NCBI GenBank assembly: GCA_016932835.1
Contig: JAFGCD010000069.1
Location: 1-35,980, forward strand
Length of the DNA stretch: 35,980 nucleotides
Origin: Sedimentisphaerales bacterium
GTDB lineage: Bacteria; Planctomycetota; Phycisphaerae; Sedimentisphaerales; Anaerobacaceae
Direction of reading: 5' to 3'
The notes under the pieces are model-generated. The model was given only the letters and a program-made list of their open reading frames with translations. It was not told the DNA's origin and did no database searches. Positions 24,443 to 32,277 of the stretch are shown piece after piece (positions within the stretch are counted from its first letter, which is position 1; each line of letters begins with the position of its first letter). Made by a program: the position numbers and the translations under genes.

Positions 24443-24864
24443 GGAATGAAGTAATCGATCGGGTGGGGCGTTTGTACGAACGTCTGGCGGCGGAGTCGGG
24501 CGATGCGCAGGGTCGAGGCGGGGAGTGCAATGCGTGCGGGAAGTGCTGCGACTTCGAGAGTTTCGATCATCGCCTTTATGTGACCCGGCCTGAGCTGATG
24601 TATCTTTCGAGCAAGCTCGGCGGGGAAAGGGTCAAGCCCATGACCGGCGGGATGTGCCCGTACAATGTCGCGGGCAAGTGCACCGTTTACGATTATCGTT
24701 TTGCCGGGTGCAGGATATTCTGCTGCAACGGCGATGCGGAGTTTCAGAGTGACTTGAGCGAACGGGCTCTGGAGGAATTGAAGTCGATTTGCACAGAACT
24801 TGATATTCCGTACCGCTACATGGATTTGGCTACGGCGCTGAACGCTTTTTCGGCGAATCAATAA
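24439..24864 (+). CDS. YkgJ-family cysteine cluster protein (second of two)
   Basis: A 141-residue paralog-like neighbour with CNACGKCCDFESF, MCPYNVAGKCTVYDYRFAGC and RIFCCNGDAEFQSD, again a YkgJ-type cluster but with different spacing from its neighbour. Start chosen at GTG 24439 because it overlaps the preceding TGA by two bases (GTGA), which implies coupled translation; an in-frame GTG at 24421 is the alternative. The 3' end overlaps the end of the convergent ftsQ-like gene by seven bases. Confidence 0.85.
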   Translation: MRNEVIDRVGRLYERLAAESGDAQGRGGECNACGKCCDFESFDHRLYVTRPELMYLSSKLGGERVKPMTGGMCPYNVAGKCTVYDYRFAGCRIFCCNGDAEFQSDLSERALEELKSICTELDIPYRYMDLATALNAFSANQ

Positions 24865-25766
24865 TCGTCTATGGGCAGGGGTATTTTGTCCTGGGGGTCG
24901 CGGAGGTTTATGTATTTTACATCTCCGAGGAGGGTTCCGTATTCCTTGTAGTATGCGTATAGTTTTGCGAGCTTTTCGGCGTCGGTGGCTTCGAGATGCC
25001 GCTGCCATTTACCGATTTCGGCGCCCCAGATGACTTCTGTGTTGTCGGTGGTGTAGAGTACGATGTGGGGGAATTTTTTGTTTTTTCTGCCGTTGCAGTT
25101 GGCGACGTCAAGTGCGGCGATTTCGCTTAGCAGGGGTTTTTCCGGGGTTTTCTCGCGGTCGCATGCGGCCAGCAGTTCGACGAGTTCGACGGCGGCGGCG
25201 ATATCTTCCTGCTGCCAGGGCTGTCCGAGTTCGGGCGTTTTTTCGGTGACGGCGACTCCCTGGAGCTTCACGATGTTCAGATGCGGCAGTTCGACGAAAT
25301 CAAGGACGACGAGATCGCGGTCGAGGTAGAATTTATCGAGTCCTCTCTTGACCAGTACGAGCGGCAGTCGCCATCGTCCTTCGATTTGCAGTCGGCTGTG
25401 CGTTGTACGGACTACGGCGTCGTCGAGCCATGGGAAGACAGCCTGGATATTTCGGCGGACCCTGTCTGCGACTGTCTCGTCGATTTTGAGGCCGAGTCCG
25501 TCGGCGTTTGCCGCCTGTAGGAGTTTTTCTTTAAGCTGTTCGTTGATCCATGCGGGGATCGCTTTGATCTCCAGGGGTGCGTCCGTCGCCGAGGTCGTGG
25601 TTCTGCGTTTTATCAGTTTGTCCCAGTATATGACGCCCAGGACTATGCCGCCGAGGAGACAGACTACAGCGAAGGCTGTCAGGATTCGCATCGGGCGCAG
25701 ACCGCTCAGGAGCGGGCGGCCTTTGCTCTTTTTTGTTCTGCGTGTTCTATTTTTTTTCTTTGCCAA
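24858..25766 (-). CDS. ftsQ: FtsQ/DivIB-like cell division protein
   Basis: Predicted bitopic inner-membrane division protein of about 302 residues. It has a very basic cytoplasmic start (AKKKNRTRRTKKSKGRP), one membrane helix (ILTAFAVVCLLGGIVLGVIYW) and a periplasmic part with a POTRA-like segment (VRRNIQAVFPWLDDAVVR) and a beta domain. Sequence similarity to FtsQ is loose; the call rests on topology, size and its place after murC-murB-ddl, where ftsQ normally sits. There is no in-frame ATG near the start; TTG 25766 has GAG six bases upstream, while TTG 25796 would overlap ddl. It is the last gene of the cluster; no ftsA or ftsZ follows. Confidence 0.65.
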   Translation of the reverse strand: MAKKKNRTRRTKKSKGRPLLSGLRPMRILTAFAVVCLLGGIVLGVIYWDKLIKRRTTTSATDAPLEIKAIPAWINEQLKEKLLQAANADGLGLKIDETVADRVRRNIQAVFPWLDDAVVRTTHSRLQIEGRWRLPLVLVKRGLDKFYLDRDLVVLDFVELPHLNIVKLQGVAVTEKTPELGQPWQQEDIAAAVELVELLAACDREKTPEKPLLSEIAALDVANCNGRKNKKFPHIVLYTTDNTEVIWGAEIGKWQRHLEATDAEKLAKLYAYYKEYGTLLGDVKYINLRDPQDKIPLPIDDY

Positions 25767-25780
25767 GGTTATCTCGCATA

Positions 25781-26770
25781 TCAGGACCGCCGGCAAGGTG
25801 GTCTGGCGGCGTTTGAGGTACTGCGATTCGATATCGCCGATTCGACGATTTTTCTGCAGAGGTCTGGCATTTCGATTCCTATTTTCGCGGCCGCTTTAGG
25901 CAGCAGGGAGTGGCTCGTGAAGCCGGGTATTGTATTTACTTCGAGGGCATAAGGCTTGTTGTCTTCGCTGAGGATGAAATCGACCCTGGCAAAATCTCTG
26001 CAGTCGAGCGTATCGAAGGCATTGACGGCGGCGGTCCGTATCTCGGCAGTTATCCGAGGTTCTGCAATAGTATCGAACAGGAATCCGGTCTGTTCATCTA
26101 TATATTTTGCGTGGTAGTCGTAGAAGGCTGCGGCGGTACGGATTTCGATGATTGGCAGCGGTCGGCCGCAAAGAATTCCTACGGTTAATTCACGGCCCGG
26201 GATGAATTGTTCAATCATGCAATCGCCGAAATCGGACGCGGTTTTTCGGGCGGTTTCGACTGCGGATTGCGGGCTTGAGACAATGCTTACGCCCACGCTG
26301 CTTCCCTGTGTTATTGGTTTGACGACGTATGTCTCGCCAAGATTTCGCAGTCGGGCTTCGACTGTGCGGGGGTCGTCGCCGGGTTCGAATTTTATTGCGG
26401 CCGGGGTAAGGACGTTTGCTCGGGCGAAGGCCTGTTTTGCGGCGATCTTGTCGAAGGCGGTTCTGCCGGCGTCTGGTCCGCTGCCGGCGTAGAGGAGTTC
26501 TTTTTGTTCGAGTATCCGCTGCAATGTTCCGTCTTCGCCGAATTTGCCGTGGAGGACGGGGAAGAAGACGTCGATAGATTTATCTTCGAGTATTTCGAGT
26601 CTGTCGGGGTCGATGTCGGCTGTTACGACGTCGAAGCCGGCGGCAGCGAGTGCGTCGGCGACGGCTTTTCCGCTCTCTATACTTATATCGCGTTCGGTTC
26701 CGATGCCGCCCATCAAGACGGCTACTCTCGTCGGGCTTTCCGGGGTTGGGGATTCAGGATTCACAGGCAT
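25781..26770 (-). CDS. ddl: D-alanine--D-alanine ligase
   Basis: ATP-dependent ligation of two D-alanines for the peptidoglycan pentapeptide; cytoplasmic; 329 residues. N-terminal VAVLMGGIGTERDISIESGK, then FPVLHGKFGEDGTLQ, the ATP-grasp lysines in YVVKPITQGSSVGVSIV, EQFIPGRELTVGIL, FARVDFILSEDNKPYALEVN and TIPGFTSHSLLPKAAA (metal and ligand loop). It lies 53 bp after murB, with ftsQ just downstream. It is a standard Ddl with no VanA-type changes that I can see. Confidence 0.95.
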   Translation of the reverse strand: MPVNPESPTPESPTRVAVLMGGIGTERDISIESGKAVADALAAAGFDVVTADIDPDRLEILEDKSIDVFFPVLHGKFGEDGTLQRILEQKELLYAGSGPDAGRTAFDKIAAKQAFARANVLTPAAIKFEPGDDPRTVEARLRNLGETYVVKPITQGSSVGVSIVSSPQSAVETARKTASDFGDCMIEQFIPGRELTVGILCGRPLPIIEIRTAAAFYDYHAKYIDEQTGFLFDTIAEPRITAEIRTAAVNAFDTLDCRDFARVDFILSEDNKPYALEVNTIPGFTSHSLLPKAAAKIGIEMPDLCRKIVESAISNRSTSNAARPPCRRS

Positions 26771-26823
26771 TGCTCGGTCTTCTATATTCTGTGCGGCTCA
26801 TCAGATGCGATGTGCGATTTTTC

Positions 26824-27711
26824 TCAGTTCCAGATTTCTATTTCGAGTTCGAGTTCGGTGTTGAACTGTTCCTTTACTCTCTGCTTTATTGCGTCAATCA
26901 GCCTCATAACGTCTCTGCTTCTGCAGTCTTTTTTTGCGATAATGAAGTTTGCGTGCTTTTCGCTGACGACAGCGCCTCCGATCTGCAGTCCCTTCAGTCC
27001 TGCGCGGTCGATCAGCGCTCCGGCGGAAAGGCCCCTTGGATTCTTGAAGATGCATCCTGCGTTCTTTGTATTCAGGGGCTGGTTGTTTTTTTTGTGAATC
27101 CAGATTTCCTTTACCGTTCGCATTATATGTTCGGGGTCTGCGGGGGTCATTTGCAGTCCGGCATTAAGAATAAATTTGGCGGCGATATTTGTCTGGCGAT
27201 AATCGAAGACGAGTTCGGGTTTGCTTTTTTCGAAGATGTTGCCCTGACTGTCCATGAGCGTCACCGATTCGACGATCGAGCCGAAATCTCCGAAGTTTCC
27301 TCCGGCGTTCATTTTGACTGCTCCCCCTACGGAGCCGGGGATACCGGTGAGCGGTTCGAGTCCTGAAAGGCCCTTCTTGACACATGTCATTACGAGCTTG
27401 CTGAGTTCTGTTCCGGCCCATGCTGTGAGTCCGTCGGCTTCGGTATTGAATTGGACCTGCGTGAAGTCGCCGGACTCGAGTTTAATGACGGCTCCTTTTA
27501 TTCCGTCATCTGCGATGAGGAGATTCGAGCCGCATCCCATGAGGAATATGGGGACATGGTTTTCGCCGCATCTTAGCACGACCTGTCGGAGCTGGTCTGT
27601 TGTTTTCGGTCTAATGAAGTAATCTGCGGGTCCTCCGAGGCCGTACCACGTACTCCTGGCGAGGTTATATTCTGTTTCAACGATCTCTTCCAAGCCGGTG
27701 AATATAGTCAT
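26824..27711 (-). CDS. murB: UDP-N-acetylenolpyruvoylglucosamine reductase
   Basis: FAD enzyme that reduces the enolpyruvyl group to give UDP-MurNAc; cytoplasmic; 295 residues, the short type II form. Motifs: STWYGLGGPADYFIRP (N-terminal), MGCGSNLLIADDGIKG, LTGIPGSVGGAVKMNAG (FAD domain), GCIFKNPRGLSAGALID with the catalytic serine, and QIGGAVVSEKHANFI. Its start overlaps the end of murC by 35 bp, so the genes are tightly linked. Confidence 0.95.
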   Translation of the reverse strand: MTIFTGLEEIVETEYNLARSTWYGLGGPADYFIRPKTTDQLRQVVLRCGENHVPIFLMGCGSNLLIADDGIKGAVIKLESGDFTQVQFNTEADGLTAWAGTELSKLVMTCVKKGLSGLEPLTGIPGSVGGAVKMNAGGNFGDFGSIVESVTLMDSQGNIFEKSKPELVFDYRQTNIAAKFILNAGLQMTPADPEHIMRTVKEIWIHKKNNQPLNTKNAGCIFKNPRGLSAGALIDRAGLKGLQIGGAVVSEKHANFIIAKKDCRSRDVMRLIDAIKQRVKEQFNTELELEIEIWN

Positions 27712-29149
27712 CTGCGACCTTCCAAATATCTCCGGCTCCCATAGTTACGATCAGGTCGCCGGGTTTTGTTTTTCTTCTGAGGTATTCTGCAATTTCGCTG
27801 AAGCTCGATATAAAGATTGCCTGGCTGTTATTCGCCCTGATTCTTTGTACGAGCATTTCGGCGTTGACTTGCTGTTTTGCGTTCTGCGAGTCCCTGACGA
27901 AGTAGATTTTAGGGACAATAGTAATATCGGCCAGCTTAAAGCTTTCGGCAAAATCATCAAGCAAAAACCTTGTTCTGCTGTACTGATGGGGCTGGAAGAC
28001 ACACCAGATTCTTTTCGGGTCGTACCTCTGGCGTATTGCCTGTAGTGACGCCCTGATTTCGGTCGGGTGGTGTGCGTAGTCGTCGAGGACTGTGGTTTGG
28101 TCGGATTGGGCTTTCAGCATGAGCCTTCGGTCCACGCCGGTATATTCGGGGACGGCCCGGAGTATTTTTTCGGGTTGGGCGTCTGCGGTTACGGCAGTTG
28201 CGACCACGGCCAATGCGTTGAGGATATTGTGCCTGCCCGGCAGCGATATGCGGGTCGGGCCGAGGAGGCGGCTGTTTTGATAGACGTCGAAGCTGTAGAG
28301 GCCGCCTGCAAGGGCGATATTATCGGCGTAGAAATCACAGTTTTTATCAAGCCCGAAGGTTATGCAGGGGTATTCTGCTGCGAGCTTGTTTATGACTTTT
28401 GCGGTGTTCGGGTCGCAGCCGTTGGCGATTAGCGCTCCGCCGGGCCTGATGCCTCGGGCGAATTCGGTGAAGGCTTCGACTATCTCCTGCTCATCGCGGT
28501 AGTAGTCGAGGTGGTCCTGCTCGATGTTGAGTATGCAGGCGATTTTGGGTTTGAGGTTCAGGAAGCTCCTGTCGTACTCGCAGGCCTCAGCTACGAAGTT
28601 GCCGGTGTCTGCGATTCCGAACGAGCTTCCGAGCTGGCCTATGCGGGCGCCGATGATGAAATTTGTGTCGAGTCCGGCGTTTTTGAGGGCATGGACGAGC
28701 CAGCCGCTGGTTGTACTCTTGCCGTGTGTTCCGCTTACTGCGATTCCGTCGTATCTATCCATGACCCGGCCGAGCATCTGGGCGTACTTATAGACTTGGA
28801 GGCCTCGTTTTCTGGCGAGGCTTAGTTCGGGATTGTCTTCCTTTATGGCCGCCGAGATAACAACGGCGTCGGTCTGTTCGGAGAGGTTTTCGGGTCGGTG
28901 GCCGATTTTTATATCCGCTCCGGTTTCATTCAGGTCATTTATGACTTCTCCGGTCATCTGGTCTGAGCCGGTTACAATTGCGTGGTGCTTCATGATGAGC
29001 TGCGCCAGGCCGCTCATTCCGATACCGCCTGCTCCGATGAAGTGGAACCTTTTGCCGGCCAGGGCGAGGGCGTCGCAGGGCCTGAGGGCTTTGCGTGCGG
29101 CAAGCTTTTCGAGTATCCCGTGGTGTGTCTGCATATCCAAACGGCTCAT
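27677..29149 (-). CDS. murC: UDP-N-acetylmuramate--L-alanine ligase
   Basis: Adds the first L-alanine to UDP-MurNAc; cytoplasmic; 490 residues. N-terminal nucleotide motif HFIGAGGIGMSGLAQLIM, Mur-ligase ATP loop VSGTHGKSTTSGWLVHAL, EACEYDRSFLNLKP, LNIEQDHLDYY, and the C-terminal domain with LDDYAHHPTEIRASLQAIRQ and FQPHQYSRTRFLLDDF. The ATG at 29149 has AAAGGA upstream. It is the first gene of the cell-wall cluster in this window; the 193-bp gap before it holds only a weak promoter candidate. Confidence 0.95.
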   Translation of the reverse strand: MSRLDMQTHHGILEKLAARKALRPCDALALAGKRFHFIGAGGIGMSGLAQLIMKHHAIVTGSDQMTGEVINDLNETGADIKIGHRPENLSEQTDAVVISAAIKEDNPELSLARKRGLQVYKYAQMLGRVMDRYDGIAVSGTHGKSTTSGWLVHALKNAGLDTNFIIGARIGQLGSSFGIADTGNFVAEACEYDRSFLNLKPKIACILNIEQDHLDYYRDEQEIVEAFTEFARGIRPGGALIANGCDPNTAKVINKLAAEYPCITFGLDKNCDFYADNIALAGGLYSFDVYQNSRLLGPTRISLPGRHNILNALAVVATAVTADAQPEKILRAVPEYTGVDRRLMLKAQSDQTTVLDDYAHHPTEIRASLQAIRQRYDPKRIWCVFQPHQYSRTRFLLDDFAESFKLADITIVPKIYFVRDSQNAKQQVNAEMLVQRIRANNSQAIFISSFSEIAEYLRRKTKPGDLIVTMGAGDIWKVADDYIHRLGRDR

Positions 29150-29196
29150 TTTGTCCTTTCAGTGTTCTACGACCTCGCCCCCCCCATTACATCGGC

Positions 29197-29225
29197 AGTT
29201 TAGCATGAAAAAGAGTCGTGAAAAA
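29197..29225 (-). promoter_or_regulatory. Weak promoter candidate for murC
   Basis: On the minus strand, an extended -10 TGCTAAACT (-10 box at 29197-29202) with a poor -35 TTTTTC 17 bp upstream (29220-29225). Only the -10 region is persuasive. Confidence 0.3.
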
Positions 29226-29342
29226 GAAAAAAAGCTATTCTGGCGCAGAGCGGCGTATTGTTTTCCCCTGGCGATGTCAGCGGGTGCGAGATCGTCTTGC
29301 CCGGCGCGGTTTTAGCGACCTGGCCTGGCAAACGGTTTCGAG

Positions 29343-32066
29343 TTATTCTGCTGCGAGAATATTGATGAGGATCCTCTCAGCGACGGGGTCGTAGAAGTTG
29401 TCGGAGGGATTGAGTCGGCCCTGGAGGTCGAGTTGGGAGAACAGAATGGTTTTCGTGCTGCCGGGAACAGGTATTTCAGCGGCGACACAGGTCTGTGGGT
29501 CTCGGACCCAGAGTATCTTGTGTGCGTTTTCGAGCGGCGGGTCTTCAAGATTAGCCACTGCGACCGTGCCTGGTCGGGCGTTCCATCGAATGAGCCAATC
29601 GGGGCGGATGCCCTCGAGCATCGGATGATCGGAGGCGGCGTCATATAAGAATGCCCTGGAGCCTCGCACATCGCCGGGTTTGACATTGCAGAGGTCGGTG
29701 AAGTCCCAGTGTCGCGTTGCGAGGACGGCGACTTTGCCTCCGGCGTCAATAAAGGTGCGGATATCGCGTGCCCGGGTTTTCTGCAGTGCGGTTAGGCGGT
29801 CGGCATTCCAGATTACAATCATGTCTTTGGCGGGATTCAAGTCGTCGAGGTCATGGGCTGTCTGCATGGCGTTCGAGCGAAACCATGCCTGTGCGGCATG
29901 GTCGGGGCCGAGGACTATGAATCGCTTGCGTCTCATGCGGTCGGGGATTTTGGGGGGCGTTACCGCCCTGACGAATCTCTGGCTTAGGACGGGACGGCCC
30001 CGGATTCCGGTTGTTCTGGCGGTGAGCCAATAGGTTCCCTGTCTTTGGGGCAGTTTCCAGGTTACATCGGTTTTTTTGATTGTGTCTGCCTTGAGTGTGA
30101 AATCATAGCTCCACTTTGCGACGGGCCGGTCGAAACAGGGCGCTTCCGGGATGTACTCCGGGGTTTCGTCGGTCAAGAGTAGGTCCACGTGTATTTTGGC
30201 ATCGTGCCAGGAGTCGTTTATGAGGCAGAGGGGAGTAATGACCTGTTGTCCTGTTCGATAGCTTGCATCGAAGAGGTCGAGACTTGCGAGGACGGGCGAG
30301 AGTGAGCTGTGCCAGGCGGCGGATACGGGTGAGGCGTAGTTCGCCTTCCAGACTGCGCTTCCCTTTCCTGTTTCCCTGACGCGAGCGGCGAGTCTGGTTC
30401 GTGTCCAGCCTGCGTACATGTAGGGCCAGATTCCATCGACCCTGTGGCGGCGCATGGCTTCGGTATGCTCGGCGCCTATCTGTGCGACGGCGATCTGGTC
30501 GGCAGTGCCGTCGTCGATGCCGGCCCATTGTGTTTTGGGGTGGCCGAAGTAGTTCATGTATTCTGTGTTCGTAGTGGTGCGGTCGCCGGCAGTTTGGAAC
30601 CAGGCTGGTATTCCTCCGGCGAGGTTGCCTTCGAGTGTGTTAGTTATGTTGCCGCAGGTGTGGACGTCGTAATTGTCTTTTGTGCCGCTGGTTCCTGTTC
30701 TGAGGGTTGTTCGGGTTGGGTCCATTGCGTTGACGAAATCCTGGAATGGGCCCTGCTCCCACTCGTTGTCACGGTTTGACTCGTTGCTGAGGACCCAGAT
30801 TATTACTGCCGGGTGGTTCCAGAGTCGGGCCATCCATCCTGTGGCGTCTGTCATGCAGTTACGGTGCCATATTTTCAACTCGTCGGGTGTGAATTTGTAG
30901 TCCTGGTAGTTGTAGAGGACGGGGAATTCGGCGAGTATCATGGTTCCATTTTCGTCGCAGATATCGGCCCAGAGCTTTGGCGGGGGACGTGTATGCGTTC
31001 GGAATGAATTCATGCTCATTTCCTTTGCCTCGGTGACAAGGTAATCGAATTCATGGCCGGTAATTGTATCTCCCCAGTGCCACTCGAAGACGAGGTTGGA
31101 GCCTCGCAGGTACAGGTTCTTGCCGTTTAGCTTATAGTTGCGGTCTTCGACCTTGACCGTTCGCATTCCGAAACGGAAAGTCACTCTGTCGAGGAGGGTC
31201 TTTCCCTTGAGCAGGTCAACCTCTGCCAGGTGCAGATTGCAGTATTCAGGTGTCCATGGTTTGAAGCCCGGCATGGGGACATCGACGAAGAAATGGTCCC
31301 CTTCGATGGGGTCTGGATTCGGGACGAGGCTTGCGGGGGCCTGTGCAGTTGCGAAGGCGTTTCCGCGGGGCCAGGGCCGCACGGAGGCGCGGATTGTGAG
31401 GTCGTCGAGTCGTTCGAGCCCGGCAGGGGTGACCCTTATCGTGACTTTGCTTTGCGCCAGGTCGGGGATGGCGAGCGCCCACTTGATGTATGCACGGTCT
31501 GCGAAATCTATCCAGACGTCGTCGAGTATTGCGGGCATGTCGCCGGAACATCCGAACCCTGCGGGGACGAGCAGGAAGCCGCTTTTGGCTTTTCCGGCGC
31601 CCCTTGTTCCTGCAACCTTCAGGAGTATTTCATTTTCGCCGGTCTTGAGTACGCCGGGCGATATGATTGTCTGGTATGGGCCTATTGGCTCGTTGCGTCC
31701 GACTTCGACGCCGTTTATGAACGCGACTGCTCCGAGGGCGATGAAATTCCATCGCAGGACAGCCATGCTTTTTGCCTGGTCGGGTGTGAGTTGGAATTTG
31801 CGTTTCGCCCAGACGAAGGCGATTTGGGCGACGGCATCGGCGCTGTGGGGCATGAAGGGTCCGGGGAGGGTGACGTTTTTCCATGTGGGCTCGCCGGGGC
31901 GCGGGGGATTTTCGGCGCGGTCATTTTCGCGGACGACGGCAAATAGCCAGGGACCGTTGAGGGAGATTGACCTTGCGTGTTGACCTTCGCTTCCGCAGGA
32001 GGCCTCTGGCATATCTGCGGCGGCGAGGATGACAGCAATGAAGAGGAGTAGTTGAAATCGAGTCAT
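29343..32066 (-). CDS. Exported glycoside hydrolase family 2 enzyme with GATase-like C-terminal domain
   Basis: Secreted exo-glycosidase of the beta-galactosidase/glucuronidase/mannosidase family, 907 residues, with signal peptide FQLLLFIAVILAAADMPEAS. The GH2 sugar-binding and immunoglobulin-like domains span about 35-310. The TIM barrel starts near LNGKNLYLRGSNLVFEWHWG; the acid/base is Glu429 in WVLSNESN and the nucleophile Glu502 in NTEYMNYFG. After another beta domain, residues about 705-905 form an alpha/beta domain with IRTFIDAGGKVAVLATRHWD, like the GATase-type modules of some other glycosidases. The substrate cannot be read from the sequence. It has AAAGGA upstream and stands alone between murC and the protease gene. 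Confidence 0.88.
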   Translation of the reverse strand: MTRFQLLLFIAVILAAADMPEASCGSEGQHARSISLNGPWLFAVVRENDRAENPPRPGEPTWKNVTLPGPFMPHSADAVAQIAFVWAKRKFQLTPDQAKSMAVLRWNFIALGAVAFINGVEVGRNEPIGPYQTIISPGVLKTGENEILLKVAGTRGAGKAKSGFLLVPAGFGCSGDMPAILDDVWIDFADRAYIKWALAIPDLAQSKVTIRVTPAGLERLDDLTIRASVRPWPRGNAFATAQAPASLVPNPDPIEGDHFFVDVPMPGFKPWTPEYCNLHLAEVDLLKGKTLLDRVTFRFGMRTVKVEDRNYKLNGKNLYLRGSNLVFEWHWGDTITGHEFDYLVTEAKEMSMNSFRTHTRPPPKLWADICDENGTMILAEFPVLYNYQDYKFTPDELKIWHRNCMTDATGWMARLWNHPAVIIWVLSNESNRDNEWEQGPFQDFVNAMDPTRTTLRTGTSGTKDNYDVHTCGNITNTLEGNLAGGIPAWFQTAGDRTTTNTEYMNYFGHPKTQWAGIDDGTADQIAVAQIGAEHTEAMRRHRVDGIWPYMYAGWTRTRLAARVRETGKGSAVWKANYASPVSAAWHSSLSPVLASLDLFDASYRTGQQVITPLCLINDSWHDAKIHVDLLLTDETPEYIPEAPCFDRPVAKWSYDFTLKADTIKKTDVTWKLPQRQGTYWLTARTTGIRGRPVLSQRFVRAVTPPKIPDRMRRKRFIVLGPDHAAQAWFRSNAMQTAHDLDDLNPAKDMIVIWNADRLTALQKTRARDIRTFIDAGGKVAVLATRHWDFTDLCNVKPGDVRGSRAFLYDAASDHPMLEGIRPDWLIRWNARPGTVAVANLEDPPLENAHKILWVRDPQTCVAAEIPVPGSTKTILFSQLDLQGRLNPSDNFYDPVAERILINILAAE

Positions 32067-32277
32067 TTGGCCGTGTTCCTTTCAGTGTAATCTGAAAACG
32101 GGCATTCTATTTATGAGGAAGAGCTTCACTGCAAACAGGAGCAGTAATCAAAAGTACCACAATGAAGGGGTGAATTTCAACGGGTTCCAAAGAGAAAAAT
32201 TGCGTTAGAACAGAGGTCGGCATTTGAGGGGCTGATGGGGCACGGAGGCTTTGGATCTTGAGAGCCGGTCGGATGTT

